64,000 nucleotides of DNA from Candidatus Pantoea persica (lineage in GTDB: Bacteria; Pseudomonadota; Gammaproteobacteria; Enterobacterales; Enterobacteriaceae): the NCBI RefSeq assembly GCF_013753875.1, contig NZ_SMDS01000010.1, positions 1 through 64,000 of the forward strand, in the 5' to 3' direction. A model generated the notes under the pieces. That model ran no database searches. It worked only from the letters and a program-made list of their open reading frames with translations, and was not told where the DNA came from. Shown one piece after another: positions 39,373 through 50,730 of this stretch. Both the position numbers and the translations under genes were made by a program. Each line of letters begins with the position of its first letter. Positions within the stretch are counted from its first letter, which is position 1.

Positions 39373-39531
39373 CTAAACTTTGACCGCGCCACCGCAGCCG
39401 CACTTCTTCTTCAGCTCCGCGCCCAGCTTCGCCAGCGCGTCGTCATCCAGATCGAAACCGGTGATCAAGCAGACGCCCTTGCCTTTGCGGCCAGTTTCGA
39501 TTGAGTAAACCTGAGGATTATCGCGGCTCAT
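39373..39531 (-). pseudogene. yciH: yciH, SUI1/eIF1-like protein, internal deletion and truncation
   Basis: The ATG at 39531 overlaps the pyrF end by 14 bases, as in E. coli. The frame reads [14 protein letters not shown], skips about 27 residues, continues RKGKGVCLITGFDLDDDALA KLGAELKKKCGCGGAVK and ends in TAG where DGVIEIQGDKR and the final strand-helix should follow. YciH (108 residues) is an eIF1 homologue that affects start-codon fidelity in initiation. The last 30 residues, part of the SUI1 fold, are gone, so folding is doubtful. Confidence 0.88.
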
Positions 39532-40249
39532 GACGCTCTCGAAGGCTGGTCAGAATCGCGGCAAGCGTCGCCGCCGGATCGGCTGACTGGGTAATGGGAC
39601 GCCCAATCACCATATAGTCCACGCCCGTCTGCTGCGCCTGCTGCGGAGTTATGATGCGGCGCTGGTCGCCGGCGTCGCTGCCTGCCGGTCGGATACCCGG
39701 CGTTACCAGCGCGAAATCTTCGCCGATGGCCTGTTTGAAACGCGCAGCTTCATGCGCCGAGCAGACCACGCCGTTCAGTCCGCACGCCTGCGTCAGCTTC
39801 GCCAGCCGCTCCGCCTGCTCGGCGGGCGACAGGGTGATGCCGAGGCCGAGCAGATCGTCGGCGTCCATGCTGGTCAAGACGGTGACCGCGATCAGCAGCG
39901 GCGCCTCTTTGCCGTAGGGCAGCAGCGCTTCGCGCGCCGCGTTCATCATGCGCGCCCCGCCGCTGGCGTGAACGTTGACCATCCAGACGCCGAGATCGGC
40001 GGCCGCGGCCACCGCATGGGCGGTAGTGTTGGGAATATCGTGATATTTAAGATCGAGGAAAATCTCGAAGCCGCGCTGCTGCAGGGTTTTCACTAGCGAC
40101 GGACCGAACAGCGTAAACATCTCTTTGCCGAGTTTTAGTCGGCAGCTCGCGGGATCAATCTGGTCGACGAAACGCAGCGCGCTGTCGAGATCGTGATAGT
40201 CGAGCGCCACCAGAATGGGCGAAGCGGTTTCAGTTGGCGACAGGGGCAT
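39518..40249 (-). CDS. pyrF: PyrF, orotidine-5'-phosphate decarboxylase
   Basis: 243 residues from the ATG at 40249 ([20 protein letters not shown]), preceded by GCGAGGAACCGCT; an upstream in-frame ATG is not needed. The catalytic Asp-Lys-x-x-Asp is seen in [12 protein letters not shown] and the phosphate-binding region in [17 protein letters not shown] and YMVIGRP. It makes UMP, the last step of pyrimidine synthesis. It is followed by the broken yciH and lies downstream of lapB on the same strand. Confidence 0.97.
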   Translation of the reverse strand: MPLSPTETASPILVALDYHDLDSALRFVDQIDPASCRLKLGKEMFTLFGPSLVKTLQQRGFEIFLDLKYHDIPNTTAHAVAAAADLGVWMVNVHASGGARMMNAAREALLPYGKEAPLLIAVTVLTSMDADDLLGLGITLSPAEQAERLAKLTQACGLNGVVCSAHEAARFKQAIGEDFALVTPGIRPAGSDAGDQRRIITPQQAQQTGVDYMVIGRPITQSADPAATLAAILTSLRERHEPR

Positions 40250-40435
40250 AGCGGTTCCTCGCGGTTGACGGCGGCGTGCCTGTAAGACAAACGGCAAGCA
40301 TTCTACCCGCGCGACGCGTGATGGACAACGTTTGCGGCCGTCCGTTTCCCTGCGCGGCCATCAGCTGCATCGTGAGTGTTTAACTCTTCAAATATGTTAT
40401 AACTACTAAAAAGGTCGGCGCCGACTCGCGCGCGG

Positions 40436-41605
40436 CTACTGGCCGTCCAGCCCGCGAATCGGCTTCACGGAAGACCAGGTACGGCAGGATGGGCAGTGCC
40501 AGTAGAGCGCGTGCGCGGTAAAGCCGCATTTCTGGCAGCGATAGCGCGGCTTGGTGCGGATCTGTTCGCCCACCATATTGCGCAGCACTATCAGGCTCTC
40601 TTTGGCACGGCCATCTTCCGCCTCATGCAGGTGGTAATCCATCAGGCGATGGAACACGCGCATCGTAGGATGACGTTGCAGCTGGCGGTTGATATAGAGC
40701 TGAGCAGCTTCCGGCCCCTCTTTGCGCTCGAGGATATCGGAGAGATAGAGTTCTGCCGCCGCGCCGGTGTTCTCCTCGACGCAGCGCTGGAGAAACGTCG
40801 CCCAGGCGTCGGGCTGGTTAAGGCGCTGATAGCAGGTCTCCAGCATCGGCAAGGTTTCGCTCACCAGCTCTTTGTCCTGTTCCAGCACGCGCTGCAGATG
40901 TTCAATCGCTCTGGCATAATCGCCCTTTTCTATCAGGATACGCCCCATCATAATCGAGACGCGCGCGCTCTGACGATCGGCGGCTTCGCCCTTTTTAAGC
41001 AGGCTCATGGCGCGGTCGAGATCGTCGCTGCTCATCGCCTGCAGCGCCAGCTCGCAGTAGAAGTGGGCGATTTCGCCCTTTTGTCTCTCTTTGCCGAGCT
41101 TCACCAGCCGTTCCGCTACCTCAATCGCCTGCTGCCAGTCGCTGGTGGCCTGATAGATCAGCAGCAGCTGCTGCAGGGCGCTGATGCGAAAGTCGGTCTC
41201 GTCCGTCAGCTGCTTGAACATATCTTCGGCGCGGTCGTAAAAGCCGGCGGCCATATAGTCGCGGCCCAGCTGCTGGATCGCCAGCAGTCGCTGGTCGTAG
41301 TTCAGCGAGGCGCTCTCCATCAGCGACTGATGAATGCGAATGGCGCGATCGACCTCGCCCCGCGAGCGGAACAGGTTGCCCAGCGTCAGGTGCGCCTCGA
41401 CCGTTCCGCTGTCCTCTTTCAACATGTCGAGGAAGAGATCGACCGCTTTATCCTGCTGGTTGGAGAGCAGAAAGTTGACGCCCGCCACGTAATCCCGCGA
41501 CAAGCGGATTGCCTCCTGCTGCTTGTCCTGTTGCGCACTACGTCGCCCCATATACCAGCCGTAAGCCGCTGCGATCGGCAGCAACAGAAAAAGCAGTTCA
41601 AGCAT
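40436..41605 (-). CDS. lapB: LapB (YciM), lipopolysaccharide assembly regulator
   Basis: 389 residues, as in E. coli. An N-terminal membrane anchor (MLELLFLLLPIAAAYGWYMG) leads to about nine tetratricopeptide repeats (residues 35-340) and a C-terminal rubredoxin-like zinc knuckle CQKCGF...CPSC. LapB guides FtsH to degrade LpxC and so limits lipid A synthesis; it is essential or nearly so. It ends in TAG and starts six bases after the lapA stop. The operon lapA-lapB is conserved. Confidence 0.97.
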   Translation of the reverse strand: MLELLFLLLPIAAAYGWYMGRRSAQQDKQQEAIRLSRDYVAGVNFLLSNQQDKAVDLFLDMLKEDSGTVEAHLTLGNLFRSRGEVDRAIRIHQSLMESASLNYDQRLLAIQQLGRDYMAAGFYDRAEDMFKQLTDETDFRISALQQLLLIYQATSDWQQAIEVAERLVKLGKERQKGEIAHFYCELALQAMSSDDLDRAMSLLKKGEAADRQSARVSIMMGRILIEKGDYARAIEHLQRVLEQDKELVSETLPMLETCYQRLNQPDAWATFLQRCVEENTGAAAELYLSDILERKEGPEAAQLYINRQLQRHPTMRVFHRLMDYHLHEAEDGRAKESLIVLRNMVGEQIRTKPRYRCQKCGFTAHALYWHCPSCRTWSSVKPIRGLDGQ

Positions 41606-41611
41606 GGAGTG

Positions 41612-41920
41612 TTATTCCCGGCCTGCGACGGCAGTCGAAGAGGCCACGGGCGGCACGCCTTTTTCCAGTTGCGCCTGCATGCGTTTTATCTTGCGCTGAG
41701 CATGCGCCAGCGAGACGCGGACGCGCAGCCAGAAGAGGCCGCAAATGGCCCAGCCTAGCACAAAGCCTGCGCCGAACAGCGCGGCGAGCAGCGTGGAGAT
41801 GCGGAATTCGCCCTGCGCCAGCAGATAATTGAAGGTGATAATCTGGTCGTTATGCGCGCCTAAGGTGACGGAGATGATAAAAATGACCAATACTACTAAG
41901 AAAATCAGCAAATATTTCAC
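41612..41920 (-). CDS. lapA: LapA (YciS), small inner-membrane partner of LapB
   Basis: The correct start is GTG at 41920 (V/M-KYLLIFLVVLVIFIISVTL), giving 102 residues, exactly the E. coli length; the ATG at 41986 would add 22 residues without similarity. AGGATG precedes the GTG. Two membrane helices (residues 1-20 and 40-62: LLAALFGAGFVLGWAICGLF) and a basic coiled tail (VSLAHAQRKIKRMQAQLEK) are clear. It is cotranscribed with lapB and helps couple LPS synthesis to assembly. Confidence 0.94.
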   Translation of the reverse strand: MKYLLIFLVVLVIFIISVTLGAHNDQIITFNYLLAQGEFRISTLLAALFGAGFVLGWAICGLFWLRVRVSLAHAQRKIKRMQAQLEKGVPPVASSTAVAGRE

Positions 41921-42048
41921 AGTGCATCCTGTTGTGAGGTTATCCAGTAGAAGTATGCCAAAAAAGCGGCAACAATGCTGCTCCATGCAGCACGGGGCGA
42001 AAGATCGTTACGCAAGCGCAATCAATAATATGGGGATAGCTCGCCGAA

Positions 42049-42813
42049 TTACAATCCGCTTTCCCGCTGCGCTACTTCCTTTCGCTTTTCCGGCGGCAAG
42101 GTTAGCGGACCGCAAAAACGCTGCGACAGCCAGGTCGCTATCGTTACTAGCAGCCAGGCCAGCAGAACCGCCATCGCCAGATCGCCGGGCCAGTGCATAC
42201 CGAGCAGCAAACGGCTGGCCATCACCGCGCCCGCCCAGAGACCGACCACGGCCAGAGTGATATAGCGGCGACGCGGCCAGAGCAGCCCCATCACCAGTAG
42301 CCCCCAGCTGGCGGCAAACAGCGTATGGCCGGAAGGAAACGCGAAGCCGGTTTCAAACGCCCAGTGCCGCTTTAGCCAGCCCGGCAGTACCCGATCGCTG
42401 GCGAGCAGCTCGTCCACCCGCTGGCCGCGCGCCTCGCGCGTCATGCTGTAGAATTCGCGCTCGTCCAGTCCGTGATGGTGCTCTAGCCAGACTACATAGG
42501 GACGCGGCTCCTGCACCTGATCTTTAATATAGGATTTGGTGTACTGGCCGGTAAGTACGGTGACGTTCATGATCAAAAGTAGCAGCAAAGCCGGCTTGAG
42601 ACGAAAGCGCAGACACCAGAGCACCCACAGGCTGAGCGGCAGGCTGGTCAGCGTGCCCCACGGGCGCGTGACCGTTTCCGTCATCCAGAACAGGAAGCGC
42701 AGAAGCGCGTTGCTTTCACCCGGCTGCCACTGCCAGCCGGAGAGCCAGGCCACTGCCGGAATAATCATCAGCAGCAGCATGGCTGCCGTTGTGCGCCGTA
42801 AAATGTCAAGCAT
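42049..42813 (-). CDS. pgpB: PgpB, phosphatidylglycerophosphate/undecaprenyl-pyrophosphate phosphatase
   Basis: 254 residues, the E. coli length, with six membrane helices and the PAP2 phosphatase motifs KDQVQEPRP (C1), FAFPSGHT (C2) and SRLLLGMHWPGDL (C3, catalytic His). It dephosphorylates phosphatidylglycerophosphate, lysophosphatidate and undecaprenyl pyrophosphate at the inner membrane. Divergent from ribA over a 230-base gap. Complete. Confidence 0.96.
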   Translation of the reverse strand: MLDILRRTTAAMLLLMIIPAVAWLSGWQWQPGESNALLRFLFWMTETVTRPWGTLTSLPLSLWVLWCLRFRLKPALLLLLIMNVTVLTGQYTKSYIKDQVQEPRPYVVWLEHHHGLDEREFYSMTREARGQRVDELLASDRVLPGWLKRHWAFETGFAFPSGHTLFAASWGLLVMGLLWPRRRYITLAVVGLWAGAVMASRLLLGMHWPGDLAMAVLLAWLLVTIATWLSQRFCGPLTLPPEKRKEVAQRESGL

Positions 42814-43043
42814 TCTTTTTCCCTTCGTCTGGCTGTAATCTGCCGCTCGCTAATAACTTTATTTTTAAAAATAATAACATAACATGTTGCGCCTTGGATA
42901 ATTGTGCTTTATCACTACAATCGTTCTGACAAATTACCAGCCCAACTTCGCGTTGTGGCACAATATTGCCAATTTTGTCAGCCCATAGTTGGCCTGCGCG
43001 CTGTTTCAGAATAGCGCATCCTCTGTAGGTTCTGGAGAGTCAC

Positions 43044-43640
43044 ATGCAGCTTAAACGGGTGGCAGAAGCCAAACTGCCCACGCCCTGGGGCGATTTCCTT
43101 ATGGTAGGTTTTGAAGAACTGGCAACCGGTCACGATCACGTCACCCTGGTTTATGGCGATATCAGCGATAACACGCCCGTACTGGCGCGCGTCCATTCGG
43201 AATGTCTTACCGGCGACGCGCTGTTCAGCTTACGCTGCGATTGTGGTTTTCAACTGGAAGCGGCGCTGAATGCCATTGCCGAAGAGGGTCGAGGCGTGCT
43301 GCTTTACCATCGTCAGGAAGGCCGCAATATTGGTCTGCTGAACAAAATTAGCGCCTATGCGCTGCAGGATAAAGGGTACGACACGGTGGAAGCTAACCAC
43401 CAGCTCGGCTTTGCCGCGGACGAACGCGACTTCACGCTGTGCGCCGATATGTTCAAGCTGCTGGGCGTCAACGAAGTGCGTCTGCTGACCAACAATCCGC
43501 GTAAGGTGGAGATCCTCAGCGAAGCGGGCATCAATATCGTTGAGCGCGTGCCGCTGATTGTCGGCCGCAACCCAGAAAACGCGCACTATCTGGATACCAA
43601 AGCGGAAAAGATGGGGCATCTGCTGCCGAAGTCGGAGTAA
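43044..43640 (+). CDS. ribA: RibA, GTP cyclohydrolase II
   Basis: 198 residues (E. coli 196). Zinc-binding cysteines appear in [21 protein letters not shown]; the active-site region is [20 protein letters not shown] and [12 protein letters not shown]. It opens GTP to the first riboflavin intermediate. TCTGGAGAGTCAC gives the ribosome site. In E. coli acnA follows between ribA and cysB on the other side; here acnA is missing. Confidence 0.97.
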   Translation: MQLKRVAEAKLPTPWGDFLMVGFEELATGHDHVTLVYGDISDNTPVLARVHSECLTGDALFSLRCDCGFQLEAALNAIAEEGRGVLLYHRQEGRNIGLLNKISAYALQDKGYDTVEANHQLGFAADERDFTLCADMFKLLGVNEVRLLTNNPRKVEILSEAGINIVERVPLIVGRNPENAHYLDTKAEKMGHLLPKSE

Positions 43641-44027
43641 CCGCGCTGGCCGTAAAGCGCCAGGCGCCGTGGAGCACATCGTCGCGCCGTTTTAAACAGC
43701 GCAGCGGCCTGATAACAGAGCACCTCAGGGATGAGGTGCGTATTAAGGCAGGACGAGCAAGACATCTTGATAATATTCGTAGTCACTCCTCCCAAATTTG
43801 AGCGTAAAAAATTCTGTAGCCATCAAAGGTGATGACGTTTGTTTTTATTTAGCTTTCAAGTCCATGAAAGACTCGATGAAACGATGCTGATTGTCATTCA
43901 GCTCCCAGCTGTCGGGAATCATCACATTGTGTTCCGTCACATTATTCTCTTTGTTTTTGCAGGCTGTCGCTTTACGTTGCGGCGCGGTCAACAATCGTTT
44001 ATGGCTGAGTGCATTTGCCCACATGGT
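43641..44027. other. gene-free stretch after ribA
   Basis: No gene is supported. GGCGCC-type GC hairpins occur just past ribA, and a self-complementary AGCACCTCAGGGATGAGGTGC lies at 43718-43738 (GCACCTCA pairs with TGAGGTGC), perhaps a terminator without a long T run. On the minus strand a phrase NVTEHNVMIPDSWELNDNQH RFIESFMDLKAK ends near 43850; it looks protein-like but has no start or known family. Aconitase A (acnA), usual here, has been deleted. Confidence 0.5.
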
Positions 44028-44130
44028 TTAACCCCATAGACGCCAGATTATCAATGCCACTACCACCTAGAACAGTACAGAAGCAGTAAACACGGTAAGC
44101 CAGGCTTTACGGCGGATACTAGCAGAGCAC
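44028..44130 (-). pseudogene. ymiA: ymiA, small membrane protein, amber stop
   Basis: The minus strand reads RRKAWLTVFTASVLF, TAG, VVVALIIWRLWG, TAA. E. coli YmiA (46-47 residues) ends RKAWLAVFLGSALFWVVVAL LIWKVWG, so the Trp codon TGG has become TAG in the middle of the only membrane helix, and the N-terminus has no recognisable start. YmiA lies near cysB in E. coli too. Unknown function. Confidence 0.8.
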
Positions 44131-44630
44131 TTAACCTTAGTGCTTTTTGCCCGGAAGCCGGGTTGTACAGTCAGTCTCGTGGCCACAGTTTCTGGCAATC
44201 ACCCTCAATAAAACGATTGATAACATCGATTAAGATTTAGGACGAATCCTAAAATCATTAAAGCCGAAAACCCAGTTATTTTTATTGAGTACAACGATTA
44301 AAGCTATTTATCAAAATCTCCAGATAACGCAAGAAATAATGAATCGCGACAAGTTTCCTTAATTGAATTATTGCGTTGCAAATTTGAGTTAAATTGCTAT
44401 AAGGCCAGTTAAAATCCAAGTAAACTTAAAGAAGTCTGATAAAAGCGCTTTCACATCAAATCTAAACTAGAATCTAGGAATAATCTTTGCAGGGCGCAAA
44501 GCGGCAGGGTAAATTTTGTATATTGTCTCTCATTTTAAGAAACGCTAACGGGGAAACATGTGATCGATGTTTCAATTACAAAAAAATAATCAACTTTGTC
44601 GATATACCGGTGGCGCTAACCTGCATGTCA
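44131..44630. other. AT-rich, gene-free stretch before the cysB terminator
   Basis: About 500 bases, much richer in A and T than the window average, without a credible frame. TTTAGGA-CGAA-TCCTAAA (44236-44253) is a small perfect palindrome. The composition resembles decayed or regulatory DNA. I see no tRNA cloverleaf or known small RNA. Confidence 0.5.
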
Positions 44631-44654
44631 AAAAAGGCTGCCCTGGGCAGCCTT
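44631..44654 (-). terminator. cysB terminator
   Basis: AAGGCTGCC (44634-44642) and GGCAGCCTT (44646-44654) pair with a three-base loop; on the minus strand a run of U follows. It lies about 25 bases after the cysB stop. Confidence 0.9.
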
Positions 44655-44679
44655 AAATAACCTTAATGAGTCTCATTCT

Positions 44680-45836
<1,157 letters not shown>

Positions 45837-45846
45837 AATAAGGGGA

Positions 45847-48444
45847 TTACTTTTTCGCTTCCTGCCACTTGCCGTCAATATAGAAAACTGACCAGCCGGT
45901 GGCTTTGCCCTTTTTATCCGAGGCAACATACTGCTGCTTGGTCTTGCGGCTGTAGCGCACCAGCGTTTTGTTGCCGTCGGGATTGGTCGCCGGCGCCTCA
46001 GCAAGGTAGCGCAGCTTCTCCGGCAGGCGATCTTTAAAGCGCTGCAGCTCCTCAACCAGCGGCGCGCGGGTCTCGCGCGATTTGGGGAAGGTGTTGGCGG
46101 CGAGGAAAACGCCAGCCGCGCCGTTGCGCAGCACAAAGTAGGCGTCCGACTTTTCGCACGGCAGCTCCGGCAGCGGCACCGGATCCTCTTTCGGCGGCGC
46201 GACTTCGCCGTTACGCAGAATCTTACGCGTGTTTTTACACTCGTCGTTGGTGCAGGCCATGTATTTGCCGAAACGCCCCATTTTCAGGTGCATCTCTGAA
46301 CCACACTTCTCGCACTCCACCACCGGGCCATCGTAGCCTTTGATGCGGAACACACCCTGCTCGATCTCGTAGCCGTCGCACTCCGGGTTGTTGCCGCAGA
46401 CGTGCAGCTTGCGCTGCGGATCGATCAGATAGCTGTCCATCGCCGTACCACACTTCTGGCAGCGGCGGCGCGCGCGCAACGCGTTGGTTTCGGCGTCATC
46501 GCCCTCCAGCACGTTAAGCACTTCGTTTTCCGGGATCAGGTTGATGGTCTGCTTGCAGCGCTTTTTCGGCGGCAGCGCATAGCCGGAACAGCCGAGGAAC
46601 ACGCCAGTGCTGGCAGTACGGATGCCCATTTTGCGTCCGCAGGTCGGGCAGTCGATAGAGGTCAGCACCATCTGGTTGGGCTGCATGCCGCCCTCTTCTG
46701 GATCCTTCTCCGCATTGTCGAGCTGCTGACTGAAGTCGCTGAAGAAGGTGTCCAGCACCCCTTTCCACTCCGCCTCGTTATTGGCGACCCGGTCGAGGCT
46801 GTCTTCCATCGTGGCGGTAAAGTCGTAACTCATCATATCGCGGAAGTTCTCTTCCAGCCGATCGGTGACGATTTCGCCCATTTTTTCCGCATAGAAACGG
46901 CGGTTTTCCACGCGTACGTAGCCGCGATCCTGAATGGTCGAGATAATGGCGGCGTAGGTCGACGGGCGGCCGATGCCGCGTTTCTCCAGCTCGCGCACCA
47001 GCAAGGCTTCGCTGAAGCGCGCCGGCGGTTTGGTAAAGTGCTGGCTGGGCATCAGCTGTTGCAGATCGAGCGTTTCGCCAATGTCCACCGGCGGCAGCGT
47101 GCGATCTTCGTCATTCTTACGCAGCGCAGGCATCACGCGCGTCCAGCCGTCAAAGCGTAGCGTGCGCCCTTTCGCCTTCAGCTTATAGCCAGCGGCGGCG
47201 ACGGTCAGGGTGGTGGAATCATACTGCGCGGGCACCATCTGACAGGCCACGAATTGACGCCAGATCAGCTGATAGAGCTTCTGCGCGTCCGCTTCCATAT
47301 CCTTGAGCTTTTCCGCCACCACGTTGACGTCAGAAGGACGAATCGCCTCGTGCGCTTCCTGTGAATTCTCTTTGCTGGCGTAGGTATTCGCCGACGCCGG
47401 CAGATACTTGCTACCGAAGGAGGCGTCGATATAGTAGCGCGCCATCGCCACCGCATCCTGACTCAGGTTGGTGGAGTCGGTACGCATATAGGTAATGTGG
47501 CCCGCTTCGTAGAGGCGCTGCGTCATCATCATGGTCTTTTTCACCCCGAAGCCGAGGCGCGTGCTGGCCGCCTGCTGCAGCGTTGAGGTGATATAGGGCG
47601 CGCCAGGCTTGCTGCTGGTCGGTTTATCTTCACGGTCGACCACCTCGAAACGCGCTTTTTCCAGCAGCGCGACGGCGGCCTGGGTCTGCTCGCTGTTAAC
47701 CGGACGGAACGGGCTGTCACCCTGATGCGTCACCGCCATTGCCAGCAGATCGCCCTTCTTGGTATGCAGGTCGGCGTTCAGCTCCCAGTACTCTTCGGGA
47801 ACAAAGGCTTTGATTTCGCGTTCGCGCTCGACCACGAGGCGTACCGCCACCGACTGAACGCGGCCGGCAGAAAGGCCGCGCGCGATCTTTTTCCACAGCA
47901 GCGGCGACACCATATAGCCGACGACGCGGTCCATAAAGCGACGCGCCTGCTGCGCGTTAACGCGGTCGATATTCAGCTCGCCCGGCTTTTCAAACGCCTG
48001 ACGAATCGCATTTTGGGTGATTTCGTTAAACACCACGCGGCTGAAGCGCTTGTCGTCGCCGCCAATTACTTCCCGCAGGTGCCAGGCGATCGCCTCTCCT
48101 TCACGGTCAAGGTCGGTTGCGAGATAGATATGGTCGGCGTTGGCCGCCAGCGCTTTCAGCTCCGAGACCACCTTCTCTTTACCGGGCAGGATTTGATAGT
48201 CCGCTTTCCAGCCGTGATAAGGATCGACGCCCATGCGGCTGACCAGCGCGGCTTTTTCATCCTTTTTCACTTTTTTGGCTTTTTTGTCGCCCGCCCCGTC
48301 AGCACTCTTTTTTGCGGTTGAACCACTGGTCGGCAAATCACGGATATGACCGACGCTGGATTTCACCACGTAGTCACTACCGAGATATTTATTGATTGTT
48401 TTGGCCTTTGCCGGGGACTCAACGATAACGAGTGCTTTACCCAT
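45847..48444 (-). CDS. topA: TopA, DNA topoisomerase I
   Basis: 865 residues, the E. coli length. The TOPRIM domain has [20 protein letters not shown] and [18 protein letters not shown]; the catalytic Tyr lies in [14 protein letters not shown]; three four-Cys zinc domains follow ([17 protein letters not shown]...[15 protein letters not shown]...CTNDEC), then two zinc-ribbon-like ends. It relaxes negative supercoils. A Lys-rich insertion near residue 55 ([13 protein letters not shown]) is normal for enterobacteria. No damage over 2.6 kb. Confidence 0.98.
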   Translation of the reverse strand: MGKALVIVESPAKAKTINKYLGSDYVVKSSVGHIRDLPTSGSTAKKSADGAGDKKAKKVKKDEKAALVSRMGVDPYHGWKADYQILPGKEKVVSELKALAANADHIYLATDLDREGEAIAWHLREVIGGDDKRFSRVVFNEITQNAIRQAFEKPGELNIDRVNAQQARRFMDRVVGYMVSPLLWKKIARGLSAGRVQSVAVRLVVEREREIKAFVPEEYWELNADLHTKKGDLLAMAVTHQGDSPFRPVNSEQTQAAVALLEKARFEVVDREDKPTSSKPGAPYITSTLQQAASTRLGFGVKKTMMMTQRLYEAGHITYMRTDSTNLSQDAVAMARYYIDASFGSKYLPASANTYASKENSQEAHEAIRPSDVNVVAEKLKDMEADAQKLYQLIWRQFVACQMVPAQYDSTTLTVAAAGYKLKAKGRTLRFDGWTRVMPALRKNDEDRTLPPVDIGETLDLQQLMPSQHFTKPPARFSEALLVRELEKRGIGRPSTYAAIISTIQDRGYVRVENRRFYAEKMGEIVTDRLEENFRDMMSYDFTATMEDSLDRVANNEAEWKGVLDTFFSDFSQQLDNAEKDPEEGGMQPNQMVLTSIDCPTCGRKMGIRTASTGVFLGCSGYALPPKKRCKQTINLIPENEVLNVLEGDDAETNALRARRRCQKCGTAMDSYLIDPQRKLHVCGNNPECDGYEIEQGVFRIKGYDGPVVECEKCGSEMHLKMGRFGKYMACTNDECKNTRKILRNGEVAPPKEDPVPLPELPCEKSDAYFVLRNGAAGVFLAANTFPKSRETRAPLVEELQRFKDRLPEKLRYLAEAPATNPDGNKTLVRYSRKTKQQYVASDKKGKATGWSVFYIDGKWQEAKK

Positions 48445-48764
48445 ATGTACCTTTACCTAATGAAAACGTCCTGATAAACGGGAGAGGATTAGATGCCCTG
48501 AAACCTAACGGATTCAATATTGTTACGCCTTTTACGCTTTTCAAGGCGGTGGGTTCAATCTCAGGTTAGGCTGCATGGACTAATGCAACGATATGAATAA
48601 GAGCGATTTTTTCATCTGACGCAGCCACACTTCCCGGTGTGAACTCCCTGAAATCTGAATCGCCCAAACTCTACCTAATAAAATTCGTTACGCAACTTAA
48701 TTAGCACTCTGTCTAATTTTGCGCCAGCTTTTGTCAATTTTTGCCCATTTGCCGCGCAGTGGTT
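48445..48764. other. topA upstream region without genes
   Basis: About 320 bases holding the topA promoters (leftward). No frame is credible; yciN and sohB, usual here, are missing. The right end joins a fragment of yciK that lacks its own promoter and start, so a deletion end lies around 48750. Confidence 0.5.
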
Positions 48765-48974
48765 TTGGCAAGTAAGCGCGTCAACTGCATTAACCCGGGC
48801 GGCATGCGTACCAAAATGCGTGCCACCGCCTTCCCAGAGGAAGACGCCAACAAGTTGAAAACGCCCGCCGATCTGATGCCGCTCTACCTTTATGTTATGG
48901 GCGACGACAGCCGACGCAAAAGCGGCGTCAGCTTTGACACACAGCCGGGCCGCAAGCCAGGAGCGGCGGAATAA
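48765..48974 (+). pseudogene. yciK: yciK (short-chain dehydrogenase), C-terminal remnant
   Basis: The fragment reads RVNCINPGGMRTKMRATAFP EEDANKLKTPADLMPLYLYV MGDDSRRKSGVSFDTQPGRK, the last 65 residues of YciK (about 252 residues in E. coli). The Rossmann fold and the catalytic Tyr-Lys are deleted. The stop overlaps the btuR start (TAATG), as in the intact operon. Without its start it is not translated correctly. Confidence 0.9.
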
Positions 48975-49528
48975 TGCGCGACGATCGCCACCAGCAGCGG
49001 TTAAAAGAGTAGGTTGACGCCCGCATCGCCGCCGCGACCGAGACGCGCAGCATTCTGATAGTCTTTACCGGCAACGGCAAAACCACCGCCGCCTTCGGCA
49101 CCGCACTGCGCGCCGCCGGGCATGGCAAAAAGGTGGGCGTCATTCAGTTTATCAAGGGCGAACGGCCAAACGGGGAGCGCAATCTGCTGGCGCAGCACGA
49201 CGTCGAATTTCAGGTGATGGCCACCTGCTTCACCTAGGAGACGCAGAATCGCGCCACCGATACCAATGCCTGCCTAGCGGTGTGGCAGCATGCCCAGCGC
49301 ATGCTGGCGTACGCCACTCTGGACCTGGTGCAGCTGGATGAGATCACCTATATGGTGAGCATGGATTATCTGCCGCTGTAGGCGCTGACGCGCGCCCTGC
49401 GCGAACGTCCGGCAGAGCATGATCGTCACCGGGCGCTGACAGAGATGGCGGATACCGTGACCGAGATGCGCCCCGTCAAGCACGCTTTCGATGCGGGCAT
49501 TCAGGCGCAGCAGAGCATCGACTGGTAG
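48974..49528 (+). pseudogene. btuR: btuR, cobalamin adenosyltransferase, three stops and broken P-loop
   Basis: One frame keeps nearly the whole protein but carries three TAG codons: after MRDDRHQQRLKE, after VEFQVMATCFT (a Trp position), and after YLPL. The P-loop GNGKGKTT of the family has shrunk to GNGKTT, and some 15 residues are lost before EMADTVTEMRPVKHAFDAGI. BtuR (196 residues) adenosylates corrinoids to make coenzyme B12. The TGG-to-TAG and GAG- or AAG-to-TAG changes are typical of neutral decay. Adenosylcobalamin supply must be lost unless another enzyme exists. Confidence 0.95.
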
Positions 49529-49535
49529 CAAAAAA

Positions 49536-49557
49536 AACGCAGCCCGAGAGCTGCGTT
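49536..49557. terminator. bidirectional terminator between btuR and rluB
   Basis: AACGCAGC (49536-49543) and GCTGCGTT (49550-49557) form the stem with a six-base loop. A run of eight A precedes it (U on the minus strand, ending rluB) and TTTTC follows on the plus strand. Confidence 0.88.
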
Positions 49558-49562
49558 TTCGC

Positions 49563-50444
49563 TTAGCAGCCGCGTTTCGTGCCGCCGCCGCTGCGTCGGC
49601 CGTTGCCGCTCACCTGCGTATGGCGCTTCACCGCGCGACGAATCTGGTTGGCCTTAGTGCGGCGGCGATCTTTCTTTACCGCCAGCTTGGTCACGGTTTC
49701 GTCGTCCATGCCCACCAGCGAGCGCAGATAGTTGACCGCGGCCAGATCCATCTCCATCCAGCCGCCGCGTGGCAGGCCTTTTGGCAGAGTGATGTCGCCA
49801 TAGCGCACGCGCATCAGGCGGCTGACCTGCACGCCGACCGCTTCCCACAGGCGACGCACTTCGCGATTGCGCCCTTCGGTCAGCGTGACGTTGTACCACT
49901 GGTTCACCCCTTCGCCGCCGGCGAAGCGCAGCGTTTTAAACGCCGCCGGACCATCTTCCAGCTGCACGCCCTTGCTCAGCTGGCGAATCTTGTCGTCATC
50001 CACCTGGCCAAACACGCGCACGGCATACTCGCGCTCCATTTCACGACTCGGGTGCATCAGGCGGTTCGCCAGCTCACCGTCGGTGGTGAACAGCAGCAGG
50101 CCGCAGGTGTTGACGTCCAGACGCCCTACCGCGATCCAGCGCGACCCGCGCAGGCGCGGTAGACGATCGAATACCGTGGGGCGTCCTTCCGGATCGCGTC
50201 GGGTGCAGAGTTCGCCTTCCGGCTTGTAATAGGCCAGCACGCGGCAGACTTTGGTCGCGGACTCTGCAATAGAGACCAGGTGACCGTCGATACGGATTTT
50301 CAGGGATTTTTCGTTTTCAATGCGGTCGCCAAGGGTGGCGAGTTTGCCGTCGATACTGACGCGACCGGCGGCGATTTTGGCTTCGATTTCACGGCGGGAA
50401 CCGTGGCCTGCGCGAGCCAGGACTTTCTGTAATTTTTCGCCCAT
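49563..50444 (-). CDS. rluB: RluB, 23S rRNA pseudouridine-2605 synthase
   Basis: 293 residues. An S4 RNA-binding domain ([20 protein letters not shown]) precedes the RsuA/RluB catalytic domain with the essential Asp in [14 protein letters not shown], followed by [20 protein letters not shown] and a basic tail ([19 protein letters not shown]). It makes one pseudouridine near the peptidyl-transferase centre. E. coli RluB has 291 residues. Complete, convergent with the dead btuR. Confidence 0.96.
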   Translation of the reverse strand: MGEKLQKVLARAGHGSRREIEAKIAAGRVSIDGKLATLGDRIENEKSLKIRIDGHLVSIAESATKVCRVLAYYKPEGELCTRRDPEGRPTVFDRLPRLRGSRWIAVGRLDVNTCGLLLFTTDGELANRLMHPSREMEREYAVRVFGQVDDDKIRQLSKGVQLEDGPAAFKTLRFAGGEGVNQWYNVTLTEGRNREVRRLWEAVGVQVSRLMRVRYGDITLPKGLPRGGWMEMDLAAVNYLRSLVGMDDETVTKLAVKKDRRRTKANQIRRAVKRHTQVSGNGRRSGGGTKRGC

Positions 50445-50730
50445 TGCGGCCTCACTGTCGCCTTCCTAGGCGTCATTTTAGTTAAAACCCTTAAAAATAA
50501 ATAACTTAATTTATAATATTCCGCTCATTATACCTTTATTTACTGATTTGTAACCTGCTTTATCGGACAGGCGGGCACCTCGTCAGTCGCCCCCCTTCGC
50601 GTCTGATGAGTAAAGTCCAGTTCACGCTGCGGCGCCAGCTATTGCACGTTTATTCAACTGTGATCCCCTTAACAGTGACAGTTCAGGTAGGCTTGTATGG
50701 TATGCCCACCTCTGGCAGAAGGGAACACTT

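Noticed and set aside
40496-41758. 420-codon plus-strand open frame
   Set aside because: Antisense to lapB and lapA, both of canonical length and sequence.
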